NCBI GenBank assembly: GCA_022496785.1
Contig: SNAP01000005.1
Location: 62,662 to 126,661 of the forward strand
Direction of reading: 5' to 3'
Source: Marinilabiliaceae bacterium JC040
GTDB lineage: Bacteria; Bacteroidota; Bacteroidia; Bacteroidales; Marinifilaceae
DNA length: 64,000 bases
The translations under genes were made by a program, and so were the position numbers. Shown piece after piece: positions 36,195 to 44,832 of the stretch (positions within the stretch are counted from its first letter, which is position 1; each line of letters begins with the position of its first letter). The notes under the pieces are model-generated. The model was not told where the DNA came from and did no database searches. It saw only the letters and a list, made by a program, of their open reading frames with translations.

Positions 36195-37496
36195 TTATTT
36201 AAGACGAAAATTTACTGGAATAGTATATTTAACTCTTATATTTTTACCTTTTTGCTTTCCTGGAATCCATTTTGGCATATTTATCACAACATTAATAGCC
36301 TCAGCATCTAAATACTTATTTACAGGTCTTAATACTTTAGCATTTGTTATTTTACCATCTTTTTCAACAATAAAACCGATATATACTTTACCTTGTATTT
36401 TTGCTTTAGCTGCTTCCTCAGGATACTTAATGTTTTCACCTAAATACTTATACATAGCTTTTGGCCCACCAGGAAATGAAGGCATCTTCTCAACTTTTAC
36501 ATAAACTTCTTCTTCCTCCTTCTGAGGAGCTTTTTCTTTAAATTCTTTATACTTATTCTCTATCATATTAAATAAAGAGAAATCAGCATCTGTAATTGAT
36601 TTTTGAGAATAATTCTCAGAACTTGTAGTAAATGATTCATTTTGCTCAAATCCAGAAGCAAAAGAATAGTTAAAATTAGAACTAATACCAATCATGAAGA
36701 TAGGTAATGAAAGTGCTACTAAATACTTCACACTTTTCATTTTTGTTTGTTTTTCATTTTTCATCATTTCAATCCTTTTTTTCAAATTCGTTTGCAGTAA
36801 ACCATTTGTGATATTCATGTTCACACAAAAAGTTCTACAAAGCAATGTATTTATATAATCTTTCTTATTTCCTTTACTAACAACCTTTCTATCAGCAATA
36901 TATTCATGATTGATTATCACTTCGTTTCTTAAAAGATAAATCATAGGATTATACCATAAGAATATCTGAACTATATTATAAAATATTAAATCTAGACTAT
37001 GCTTTTCGTTTATATGAATCAATTCGTGCTCTATAACAGCCTCTTCATTTTCTTCCATATTAGAAAAAATATATCTGAAAAAAGAAAAAACACCATCGAT
37101 ATCTGAAACTATCAATCTATACCTTTCTGTTTTTATATATTTTCCATTCTTCACTAATCTTATTAATGAAAATATATTCCAAAGAAAAACTAAACTAGCT
37201 ACACCCATTCCTGAATACAATACATATATCCAATAATTATCAGAAGAATGAGATGCAATCTCAACTCTATCAACATATACCGATATTTGTGATAATAAAA
37301 CTTCTATTTGTGTATCCTTAACATCAATATAACTGAAATCAAGAAATGGAATTATAAAAGAGAACAAAACACTAGTCACTAAATAAATTCTATTCAATTG
37401 AAAAGCTCTAGACTCTTTTAGAAATAGCAAATAGTAAAATCCAAATATTAATATTAGAATATTAATCTGTAGTAAATTTGAAATTATCGCATTCAT
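36195..37496 (-). CDS. BlaR1/M56-family membrane metallopeptidase with C-terminal TonB domain
   Basis: A 433-residue sensor-protease. Four N-terminal helices (about 5-25, 37-53, 90-112, 170-188) embed a cytoplasmic zinc-peptidase core with H157-E158-x-x-H161 (EHELIHINEKHSLDL) and third ligand E198 (INHEYIADRKV). A further helix at about 258-276 leads to a periplasmic part ending in a TonB C-terminal domain (about 345-433; MPSFPGGPKAMYKYL, YPEEAAKAKIQGKVYIGFIV). There is no beta-lactam-binding sensor domain, so the signal is not beta-lactam in the BlaR1 manner. It lies six bases after the BlaI gene. By analogy it would cleave or inactivate that repressor in response to an envelope signal; this is inferred. 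Confidence 0.92.
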   Translation of the reverse strand: MNAIISNLLQINILILIFGFYYLLFLKESRAFQLNRIYLVTSVLFSFIIPFLDFSYIDVKDTQIEVLLSQISVYVDRVEIASHSSDNYWIYVLYSGMGVASLVFLWNIFSLIRLVKNGKYIKTERYRLIVSDIDGVFSFFRYIFSNMEENEEAVIEHELIHINEKHSLDLIFYNIVQIFLWYNPMIYLLRNEVIINHEYIADRKVVSKGNKKDYINTLLCRTFCVNMNITNGLLQTNLKKRIEMMKNEKQTKMKSVKYLVALSLPIFMIGISSNFNYSFASGFEQNESFTTSSENYSQKSITDADFSLFNMIENKYKEFKEKAPQKEEEEVYVKVEKMPSFPGGPKAMYKYLGENIKYPEEAAKAKIQGKVYIGFIVEKDGKITNAKVLRPVNKYLDAEAINVVINMPKWIPGKQKGKNIRVKYTIPVNFRLK

Positions 37497-37502
37497 AATA
37501 TC

Positions 37503-37868
37503 TTATTTATTTTCATTCACTTCTTTAAGAATCTCTTCAAAATCTCCAACACTAATATCTTCCTTCTTTGCAAAATACGATAACATACTTTTGAAGGAAT
37601 TATTAAAATAGTTTTTAACCACTCCACTCATAAAAAAGTTTGTGTATTCTTCTTTACTAATTAAGGGGTAATACTGATGAGATTTGCCAAAAGAAACATG
37701 ACCTACAAACTCTTTTTGTTCTAATATCCTAATTATTGTCGAAACTGTATTATAAGCTGGCTTAGGCACTGGTAGTTCTTCCATAACCTCCTTTACAAAT
37801 CCTTTTTCCAATTTCCACAATATTTGCATTATCTGCTCTTCCGCTTTTGTCAATTCTTTTATTTTCAT
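37503..37868 (-). CDS. BlaI/MecI-family transcriptional repressor
   Basis: A winged-helix repressor of 121 residues: MKIKELTKAEEQIMQILWKLEKGFVKE, the recognition helix in PAYNTVSTIIRILEQKEFV, the wing GKSHQYYPLIS and a dimerisation tail. An upstream in-frame ATG at 37895 would add nine residues (MKCKIKLRG), but that ATG lies inside the -7 promoter element (37893-37900) and so cannot be in the mRNA; the start at 37868 also matches the family N-terminus. Three phased palindromes lie over the promoter, so it most likely represses itself and the M56 gene six bases downstream. Confidence 0.92.
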   Translation of the reverse strand: MKIKELTKAEEQIMQILWKLEKGFVKEVMEELPVPKPAYNTVSTIIRILEQKEFVGHVSFGKSHQYYPLISKEEYTNFFMSGVVKNYFNNSFKSMLSYFAKKEDISVGDFEEILKEVNENK

Positions 37869-37892
37869 ACCCCTTAACTTTATTTTACACTT

Positions 37893-37923
37893 CAAACTTA
37901 CAACTAAAATTTTAGTTTACAAA
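37893..37923 (-). promoter_or_regulatory. Promoter of the BlaI-M56 operon
   Basis: On the minus strand TTTG (37923-37920), 19 bases, TAAGTTTG (37900-37893): perfect Bacteroidota promoter. Palindrome 1 fills the spacer and palindrome 2 covers the -33 box, so repressor binding would block RNA polymerase. Confidence 0.82.
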
Positions 37924-37957
37924 CTAAATTCTTAGTTTTTCAACTACTTTTTTAGTT
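37902..37957. promoter_or_regulatory. Three-palindrome operator array (AACTAAnnnnTTAGTT)
   Basis: Palindrome 1 is a perfect 16-mer AACTAAAATTTTAGTT (37902-37917). Palindrome 2 is AAACTAA-4-TTAGTTT (37921-37938). Palindrome 3 is AACTA-6-TAGTT (37942-37957). Their centres lie at 37909.5, 37929.5 and 37949.5, spaced exactly 20 bp, and half-sites alternate every 10 bp. Placement over the promoter of a BlaI-type repressor makes them its likely operator. Confidence 0.8.
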
Positions 37958-38206
37958 TATAATCATAAATACATTCTAAAACACTAATAAAACTAAGCAT
38001 TTCAGACTATTAATAAATTTCTATGTATTTTTATATAACATATGAATAAATACAGACAAAAGCACATGAAAGGAGTTTTAGTTGCAGCATTACCTGTACT
38101 TTTTACATGTATTAACACTAAAAAGCAAATATCACAGTATAATCATAGGGGATTATTATACTATTTCAATTTAGTTCATATGTTAGGAGGTATTTATATA
38201 ATAAGA
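37958..38206. other. Intergenic stretch without a supported gene
   Basis: About 250 bases between the operator array and the end of the leftward LPP20-like gene. It contains an 8-bp inverted repeat AGTATAAT (38136-38143) with ATTATACT (38155-38162) and an 11-base gap. A short plus-strand reading frame beginning at 38042 runs into the neighbouring gene and is not credible. No T-run terminator for the LPP20-like gene is seen. Confidence 0.4.
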
Positions 38207-40078
38207 TTAAAAATGATAAGGAGAGAAAATTCCATATTTAGGATCCTTTTCTTCTTGCCATGTTCTAACCTTAATAAGAGGCTTCTCATTATCTGTTAAA
38301 TCGACAATTAAACAAAGATATCCACTATCACCATAAGTATTAGAATAGTAATCCTGTTTTATCTGAATCCCGTACATTGGCTTACGACCCATTTTAACAA
38401 CTTCATTTTTTGAAAATCGTATATTAATAAAATCATTTCTAGAGAAATTCTTTTTTAAATCTCTTAAATACTGATGCTTAGTCTTCTTAGTAAGTTTAAC
38501 AAATTTATTACCAGAATATGCATTCATATCTTTAGAAAAAGATCTTCTAACAATCTTACCTACAATAATTACAGCATTATCATCAAAGATGCTCTTAATA
38601 TAATCTAGACGTTTTAGAGCATATGCCGTTTTATAATTTTCAAGGAATTGAATCAAAACAAAACGTGCTGTTTTAGGCCATACCGATTTAGATAAAATAT
38701 CTTTCTCAGCTCTTTTACCAATCCCGAAAGCAACACAATCAATCTTATTATTCTTGTTAAAAGTAAAAACAACATCTTCTACAAAAGTTCTTTTATTACC
38801 TTTAAAAGAGAATTTTAGAAATAGACCTCTACACATCACCTTATCGTTAAGACCGATATATCTAAGATTAACATCTCCAACTATTGAAGCTCTTCCGTAG
38901 TTCAATAATTTCTTATACATTTTATATCCATCACGTGTAAAGCAATTTCTCACATCATCGTAAGTCTGTGTTCTTAAAGCTTTAACAAGCTTATGCATTA
39001 TCTTCTTATATCTATTCTTATTACTAACAGCAGAAAGTTTAAGATTTTCATTATTAGCTGTTTTCATAGAAGATTTATTAGTTTTTTGAGAATAAAAACT
39101 TGCTTTATTATTAGTTACAATATCTTCTTTACTTGCAAGATAATGATCATTTTTATCACCCTTTTTATTTTCTAATCTTCTACGAATCTTTTTATACGCA
39201 CTTTTAAAATTTGCTGATTGCATATGAGGTAGAATCTTAGATATTTCAGGATCTAAATAAGCTTGACTTTTATATTCATACTCAAACTTTATACGGTAAT
39301 ATCTATCAATATAAGAACTTCTTAACTCCATTACACCATTCCCATCTTTGGCACTATACAGATTACTCCAAGAAGCTCCATTAAAAAAAGAATAGTCAAT
39401 AGAAGAAATCATCTTTCCAAGATACATAAAACTTAAAAGCACCTCATTACCATCTTTAGAAACAAAACTAACTTGAACATCATCAAAAATATTTTCTATC
39501 TGATCTGGAATCCAAGTCACTAAAGAATATTCACCACTAATACTAGGAATAGATAAATGATTACAATTAGGAAGAGTCTTTAAAAGAGTCCATGCCCAAT
39601 AGTAATATCTTAAAGCATCATCAATTTTAAATCTCTTCTTAGCCTTATTAGCTAACTTAAGCATATCAGCAATCTTATCTTCTCTTACTTTAAAAACCTT
39701 TTTTATCTCATCTCTACTAACAAAACAAAACACCTCCGAATTTTTACCTTTAGAGATGGTAATAAATTTTGCATTATTAAGACGCATTGCAGAATAAGAT
39801 TTCACAATACAATTATACTTATCGCTTATAGCTTTTGAATTTCTCTTTTTAGAATCTTCTTCAAATTGATGCTTAATTTCTCTTTCAATATTTATAGAAA
39901 CTTTAGCAACCAAATTAGATAAAGCTTCATCTCTCGCTAAACTCTCAGTCTTTCCATATCCTATTCCCCACAAATACTTATCATTAGATTTTATCTCTCT
40001 TATAGATTGAGCATTAAGATTAATAGAATATAAAAATATCAGTAAAAATAGAATTGAAGCTTTGTATATATTTTTCAT
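38207..40078 (-). CDS. Secreted LPP20-like protein with C-terminal NTF2-like-looking region
   Basis: A 623-residue exported protein (signal peptide 1-23, ending LNAQ; no lipobox). The first domain, KYLWGIGYGKTESLARDEALSNLVAKVSI, has the pattern of LPP20-family proteins (repeated xG-G-T-xxEA-xxxAL). The middle (about 110-300) looks like a folded linker with a helical pair, and a lysine-rich stretch lies near 300-360. The C-terminal part (about 480-623; RFVLIQFLENYKTAYALKRLDY, YGIQIKQDYYSNTYGDSGYL, PLIKVRTWQEEKDP) is a conserved block in Bacteroidota. Function unknown. Divergent from the lipoprotein gene at 40267. A -7 element lies at 40113-40120 on the minus strand. Confidence 0.72.
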   Translation of the reverse strand: MKNIYKASILFLLIFLYSINLNAQSIREIKSNDKYLWGIGYGKTESLARDEALSNLVAKVSINIEREIKHQFEEDSKKRNSKAISDKYNCIVKSYSAMRLNNAKFITISKGKNSEVFCFVSRDEIKKVFKVREDKIADMLKLANKAKKRFKIDDALRYYYWAWTLLKTLPNCNHLSIPSISGEYSLVTWIPDQIENIFDDVQVSFVSKDGNEVLLSFMYLGKMISSIDYSFFNGASWSNLYSAKDGNGVMELRSSYIDRYYRIKFEYEYKSQAYLDPEISKILPHMQSANFKSAYKKIRRRLENKKGDKNDHYLASKEDIVTNNKASFYSQKTNKSSMKTANNENLKLSAVSNKNRYKKIMHKLVKALRTQTYDDVRNCFTRDGYKMYKKLLNYGRASIVGDVNLRYIGLNDKVMCRGLFLKFSFKGNKRTFVEDVVFTFNKNNKIDCVAFGIGKRAEKDILSKSVWPKTARFVLIQFLENYKTAYALKRLDYIKSIFDDNAVIIVGKIVRRSFSKDMNAYSGNKFVKLTKKTKHQYLRDLKKNFSRNDFINIRFSKNEVVKMGRKPMYGIQIKQDYYSNTYGDSGYLCLIVDLTDNEKPLIKVRTWQEEKDPKYGIFSPYHF

Positions 40079-40266
40079 TTAAATGTACGTTTTAGACGAA
40101 TTGTTAAGATCACAAAAATATGTATTTTTAATTAACTTATAATTGTAACTCTTATTAATTATTAATATTTAGTTTGTAATTTTTTAAGTATTATTTAGGA
40201 TTTACTCATTACCTATATTAATTTAATAATACTATTTTTAATCAAATTTTACAAATTAATTATAAG

Positions 40267-41451
40267 ATGAAAACAAAAATCACACTATTTTCATTGATTA
40301 TTTTCTTTACTTGTATATCGTGCAACAAGGAAGAAATTATTAATGAATTATCAGACATCGACATCAGTCAGTCGTCTAATGGAATAGTTGAAGTTCCTAA
40401 AAAGACAAAAGATGTATTAAAAGGGTATTTCACAAAGTACACTTATGTAAAAGCTCAAAACGGGAGACCAATACATATTTTTGCTCAGAGTTTAGTAGAT
40501 GATGAGAAAATAATTAGAGCAAGAAATATCTTAAAAATGTATATCACTGATCTTTCGAATAGCGAATATGGAAACACAAAATTCTTTATTGGTAATTCAA
40601 TGGCAGACAGAAATGCTGCTCTCTTTTTCTTTAACAGTCAAAAGTCATATGAAGATTCGATATCCGATTTAAGATTTGTACCTTTTAATTATCAAGATTT
40701 ATACGGTACTGAATCTATCCTAGAGGGATCACCAATATATATTGACAACAATACTAGAGATGCCTCATATGAAGAAATTCTTCATCTTGTCCAAGATTAT
40801 GGAATAAGTCCTACTTTACCTTTATTTCAAGAAGAATTAGACAATGCAACTGAAGAAGCTGTAAGAAACAATGTATACAATCCTCCTTCTGAACTACCTA
40901 AAGCAGATCATGATCAGGAATATTTTGCATCTATTTGGGATTCATATTTAGGAGCATGGGAGCATTCAAATAATCCAGAATACAAATATAATTCTAGAGA
41001 ATCTCTTAAAAAATATGATCCTAAAGGTTATCAGATAATAAAAAGATTTCTACCAAATCATTTATTATATAATGCTCGAATTTGGAAAGAATTTAAGGGT
41101 GTTTTTTATATGGAAAAGGATGATAAACTATCATATACATTTAAATCTCAATATTTAAAAGATGCTACATTAACTGGTGATCTCAACTCAGGATTATCTG
41201 GGAATTATAGAGATAACACTCTTACTGGTAATAGTGGAAACAATATGCTTTATGGTCTATCTGGAAATGATAATATAAATGGTAAAGAAGGTATAGATTT
41301 CGCTTGCTACAGAGGTAATAAAAACGAATATAATATAGTTTCAAAAGGAGAAATTACTACCATTACTGATAAAACAAGTAATAGAGATGGAATAGATACT
41401 CTAATTAATATTGAATACATACAATTTAAAAATGCTATAATAAAACTATAA
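40267..41451 (+). CDS. Lipoprotein with C-terminal RTX (calcium-binding) nonapeptides
   Basis: A 394-residue protein. The signal peptide ends in ISCNKEE with lipid Cys C19. The body (about 40-295) is not a family I can name; it contains ASYEEILHLVQDYGI at 166-180 and a conserved-looking DPKGYQIIKRFLPNHL at 251-266. Residues 309-345 hold four tandem nonapeptides, LSGNYRDNT, LTGNSGNNM, LYGLSGNDN and INGKEGIDF, of the RTX UxGxxGxDx type. They are followed by the DGIDTLINIEYIQF block that closes many RTX proteins. The combination of a lipid anchor with RTX repeats is unusual; its stop overlaps the start of a beta-barrel gene (TAATG). Surface calcium-dependent folding is inferred. Confidence 0.82.
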   Translation: MKTKITLFSLIIFFTCISCNKEEIINELSDIDISQSSNGIVEVPKKTKDVLKGYFTKYTYVKAQNGRPIHIFAQSLVDDEKIIRARNILKMYITDLSNSEYGNTKFFIGNSMADRNAALFFFNSQKSYEDSISDLRFVPFNYQDLYGTESILEGSPIYIDNNTRDASYEEILHLVQDYGISPTLPLFQEELDNATEEAVRNNVYNPPSELPKADHDQEYFASIWDSYLGAWEHSNNPEYKYNSRESLKKYDPKGYQIIKRFLPNHLLYNARIWKEFKGVFYMEKDDKLSYTFKSQYLKDATLTGDLNSGLSGNYRDNTLTGNSGNNMLYGLSGNDNINGKEGIDFACYRGNKNEYNIVSKGEITTITDKTSNRDGIDTLINIEYIQFKNAIIKL

Positions 41452-42146
41452 TGAGATACATATATTGCACGCTACTGCTAATTGTTATAACATTAACTAC
41501 TAAAGCTCAATCAAAATGGGAATTAGGACTTAATATTACAAATGGAATTTCTAGTATGGATAGACAGGCTCTTTCAAATTCATTAAATAATAGAAATACA
41601 TTTTCTTCTAAAATGGGCTATACATACTCATTGGGGATTTTTGCCAATTTAAATACTAAATCTGGAAAATCATTTCATCAATTTAGTTTATTTACAAAAA
41701 TGAAATCATATAATTCAGAGGTATACGATTCAAGATTATCAATAACAAAAGGGAATAAACCTAAACTCTTTCCTACAAGATACTCTTATAATACAATAAA
41801 TTTAGGATATAGCTATAACAGATATATATTAGAAAGAGATAAATACAAGATATACTTAGGTATAGGAAGTGAATTATCTTATAACTATAAGAATACAATT
41901 TATCTAGAACTATCTGATGGAGACAAAACAATAAAACAGACTGATAGACGTATAAATGAGAATTTCTTTATAAACTACAACCCTACTATTATTGCACAAG
42001 TTGGGATTAAATTCGATATATGGAAATTCAAATCTGTTTGTACAAGTTTTAAATACACTAAAGATATGAATTACTTTATAAAGAGTAGTATTCCTATGTT
42101 TTCTACATTTTCATTATCACTAGACATTCCTATATGGCAATTTTAG
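41451..42146 (+). CDS. Outer-membrane beta-barrel protein coupled to the RTX lipoprotein
   Basis: A 231-residue protein with signal peptide (1-19, ending KAQ) followed by alternating amphipathic strands with aromatic girdles (KWELGLNITNG, TYSLGIFANL, YNTINLGYSYNRYIL, KIYLGIGSELSYNY) and a C-terminal strand ending in IWQF, typical of small outer-membrane barrels with eight to ten strands. The start codon overlaps the stop of the RTX lipoprotein gene, so the two are translationally coupled and likely act together, perhaps as anchor or export partner. Function not known. Confidence 0.82.
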   Translation: MRYIYCTLLLIVITLTTKAQSKWELGLNITNGISSMDRQALSNSLNNRNTFSSKMGYTYSLGIFANLNTKSGKSFHQFSLFTKMKSYNSEVYDSRLSITKGNKPKLFPTRYSYNTINLGYSYNRYILERDKYKIYLGIGSELSYNYKNTIYLELSDGDKTIKQTDRRINENFFINYNPTIIAQVGIKFDIWKFKSVCTSFKYTKDMNYFIKSSIPMFSTFSLSLDIPIWQF

Positions 42147-42168
42147 AGAATTAAAACTAGGATTATAT

Positions 42169-42200
42169 AACCTAACTTAATTTTAAGTTAGGTTTTTTTT
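42169..42200 (+). terminator. Terminator of the RTX lipoprotein-barrel operon
   Basis: AACCTAACTTAA (42169-42180) pairs with TTAAGTTAGGTT (42183-42194), followed by T to 42200. Confidence 0.9.
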
Positions 42201-42259
42201 ATTTCAAAGCTAGATATTTATTATTTTTGAACTAAACTACTACAACTAATATAATATCT

Positions 42260-43927
42260 ATGAAACTAATTCTAAGAATTCTAACAATTATCGCACTGAC
42301 TTCGATTCAAGCTGTTGGTCAAAACAAAATGGAAATAAAAGATTTTCATCCTATCGTAACCGATTTAAGTGCAATATCTACAGACACAAAGAAAATTGAT
42401 CAGAATGGTGAGCCATCTGCAATAATAAAAATACAGACAACAGAAAAGAACTTCAGTTTTGATGTGGGACAAATAGGTATTGTAGCTCAAGTAGAACATA
42501 AAGGAGAAATATGGTTATATGTACCCAAAGGAATAATACATATAACAGTAGCTCACGATAAGTATGGAGTTTTAAGAAACTACTACATACCAAATGGAAT
42601 AGATATAGAAGCTGGTAAAGTTTATGAATGTAAACTTAAAACACCACATATAGCAAACAAATCAGAAAATAGAGAAAGTAAACTTCAGTACTTATCTTTA
42701 AAAGTAAAACCAGCAAAAGCAATAGTTTATATCGATGATAAAGCAAGAGAGAGTGATAAATATGGATATGTAAACATACTACTTCACAAAGGAGAGCATA
42801 CATATAAAATAGTATCTCCAAACTATGAAACAGAAGTAGGATTTATAAACATCATCGATAAGAAAGTAAAACTAGATATCTCATTAAAATCTTTAAAAGC
42901 AAAGATTGCAATACTTCCAGAAACTTCAGATACCAAAATTTATATTGATGGAAAGTATCTTGGAAAAAGTAGATGGATGGGCTATGTATCTCCAGGCCCT
43001 CATATAATAACAGTCAAAAAAGAAGGATACAGTGAAATTCGTGAAGAAGTTAATCTAAAAGAAAAAGAAGTAAGAAGTATTGAAATTCAAAAACTAAAAC
43101 CGATATATGGAACATTAGATATATCAACAAGTCCAGGCAATGCTAAAATATATATAGATGGAGAATACCAAGGGGATAGTCCATATCTTTTCACAGAGCT
43201 TACAGCATCAAAGCATCATATTAGAATAAAAAAGGAAGGATATGAACCTATTACAAGAATAATATACATAAAAGAGAATTCTACTAAAGAGATTAAAGAA
43301 TATTTAAAGAAAAAAAAAGGTAGATCTTACACAAGTAGATATTCGAACAATAAGAACGAATCTAGAAAATCTAATAATGAAATATATTACTCAGAAGATG
43401 GTAGTTTAAACATCATAAATAATCGTAATAAAAACTCTTCATCTTTTTCAAAAAAAGGTTTAGGAATAAATTTCGATGCAGCAGCAATTATGGGAACTGC
43501 AGAACTAGATAATAATAAATTAGATAATTCATTAGGAGGATATTTCGACGTACAAATATGCCTAGGAGTATCTGATCATTTTGTTTTTCATGGCGATTTC
43601 ATATATACAAAAACAGAAAGTGAAGAACTAAATATTGATGGAGCTGGTAAAAAAGAACATCCATATTTCACAGAGATGATATACGGTGGAGGCTTATCTA
43701 TCTACCTTACTAGTAAAGTATTTCTTTCTGGTACTGTAGGAGCAGGTTCATATAAAATTAACGATAATTATAAATCAAAAAATGCTACAGCTTTTCAAAT
43801 AAAATTTGGTGTTGATGATTTATTTGATGGACTTGGTATTTTTATAGCTGCAACAGTTCTTAATGGAGAATTCGATAATGGTAGTAAATTAACAACAAAC
43901 AGAGTCACTTTAGGATTTTGTTTATAA
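42260..43927 (+). CDS. PEGA-domain protein with C-terminal outer-membrane barrel
   Basis: A 555-residue exported protein (signal peptide about 1-20). After an N-terminal domain come repeated PEGA-type beta modules: about 135-210 (LSLKVKPAKAIVYIDDKA), 210-285 (KIYIDGKYLGKSRWMGYVSPGPHIITVKKEGY) and 285-360 (LDISTSPGNAKIYIDGEYQGDSPY). A basic, serine- and asparagine-rich linker follows (about 360-400), then a C-terminal barrel of roughly eight strands ending TNRVTLGFCL. PEGA modules are thought to bind envelope surfaces or S-layer-like structures. A -7 element TATTTTTG lies at 42232-42239. Two hairpins follow the stop. Function unknown, localisation well supported. Confidence 0.85.
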   Translation: MKLILRILTIIALTSIQAVGQNKMEIKDFHPIVTDLSAISTDTKKIDQNGEPSAIIKIQTTEKNFSFDVGQIGIVAQVEHKGEIWLYVPKGIIHITVAHDKYGVLRNYYIPNGIDIEAGKVYECKLKTPHIANKSENRESKLQYLSLKVKPAKAIVYIDDKARESDKYGYVNILLHKGEHTYKIVSPNYETEVGFINIIDKKVKLDISLKSLKAKIAILPETSDTKIYIDGKYLGKSRWMGYVSPGPHIITVKKEGYSEIREEVNLKEKEVRSIEIQKLKPIYGTLDISTSPGNAKIYIDGEYQGDSPYLFTELTASKHHIRIKKEGYEPITRIIYIKENSTKEIKEYLKKKKGRSYTSRYSNNKNESRKSNNEIYYSEDGSLNIINNRNKNSSSFSKKGLGINFDAAAIMGTAELDNNKLDNSLGGYFDVQICLGVSDHFVFHGDFIYTKTESEELNIDGAGKKEHPYFTEMIYGGGLSIYLTSKVFLSGTVGAGSYKINDNYKSKNATAFQIKFGVDDLFDGLGIFIAATVLNGEFDNGSKLTTNRVTLGFCL

Positions 43928-43970
43928 AATATAGCTATTAATTTATAATAGCTTTTCTTCTTTCATTTTT

Positions 43971-44001
43971 GGATGGTCAATTTAATTGATCATCCTTTTT
44001 T
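43971..44001 (+). terminator. Terminator of the PEGA-barrel gene
   Basis: GGATGGTCAATT (43971-43982) pairs with AATTGATCATCC (43984-43995), one G-U pair, followed by six T. A smaller hairpin AGCTATTA/TAATAGCT (43933-43953) with a TTTTC tail precedes it. Confidence 0.88.
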
Positions 44002-44069
44002 ATTTTCAATCTTTAGATCTTGAAAATACATTCTGTACTATTTTATTCAAATAGAGATTCTTAAGATTA

Positions 44070-44107
44070 AAAAACAAAACAGCCTCCCCAAATAAATGGG
44101 AAGACTG
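44070..44107 (-). terminator. Terminator of the thioredoxin-like gene
   Basis: On the minus strand a 10-bp stem with two G-U pairs (44107-44098 with 44089-44080), an eight-base loop and a T-rich tail (TTTTGTTTTTT). Lies 25 bases beyond the stop. Confidence 0.82.
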
Positions 44108-44131
44108 CACAAAATTGAATTTTTAAAAAAC

Positions 44132-44758
44132 TTACTGATTATTATCAATAATTTCTTGAATTTCTTCTATATCTTCTGGACTTAAAAGACCTGTCTTTTT
44201 AAATAAAGCTTTACCAGTCATTTGGCTATATACAATTGTTACAGGAGAACCACCTTTTGTATTTTTAGCATACATCTCATCTTTCACCTGTATCCAATTA
44301 AATTTTATCTTTTCAACAAAGGAAATTAAATGCTTCTTATTCTCCCATTTTGGAGTTGCTGCATAAAAATTAGCTTTACCTTTATTTTTATTTTTTAATT
44401 CTATTAATAATGGTATCTCTTTAATACAAGGTGCACAACCACTGCTCCAATAATTTATTACAGTAGGCTTTGTAGGACCTGGAGATTCATTCCACATTTT
44501 CAAATCTACATCTCGTAATATCCCTAAATCTTGTTCCTCTAAAGGTCTACCATCGTTCATCGTCTCTGAATATATCATCTGGAAACCAGCCCAAGATATC
44601 TTACCTCGAAGTCCATTTTTCAATACAGACTGCTCTATCTCCTCTTCACTCATTCCACTAATCTTGGAATCGGTATATACCATCAATCCATACGTCGATA
44701 AACATCCTACTAGTGCTCCAATTATTAATCCTGCCAATAAGTTTTTCATAAGCCTCAT
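44132..44758 (-). CDS. Membrane-anchored thioredoxin-like (TlpA-type) protein
   Basis: A 208-residue protein with an N-terminal hydrophobic helix (7-28) that includes LVGC at 17-20, so it is either a membrane anchor or a lipoprotein. A thioredoxin fold follows: VINYWSSGCAPCIKEIPLL with C108 and C111, NFYAATPKWENKKHL and the cis-proline region GGSPVTIVY. It resembles TlpA/redoxin proteins that handle disulfides in the periplasm. M4 is an alternative start that would keep the anchor. Single-gene unit with its own terminator. Confidence 0.85.
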   Translation of the reverse strand: MRLMKNLLAGLIIGALVGCLSTYGLMVYTDSKISGMSEEEIEQSVLKNGLRGKISWAGFQMIYSETMNDGRPLEEQDLGILRDVDLKMWNESPGPTKPTVINYWSSGCAPCIKEIPLLIELKNKNKGKANFYAATPKWENKKHLISFVEKIKFNWIQVKDEMYAKNTKGGSPVTIVYSQMTGKALFKKTGLLSPEDIEEIQEIIDNNQ

Positions 44759-44832
44759 CTACTAACTTTACATTTGTATACATTAATAAGACGTTTTTAT
44801 TTAACGTTTGTTACAAATATAATAAAGTTTTT

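Noticed and set aside
38042-38299. Plus-strand reading frame of 85 codons beside the BlaI operator
   Set aside because: Its second half overlaps the end of the well-supported LPP20-like gene on the other strand, and it has no promoter, no recognisable domain and no coding pattern.
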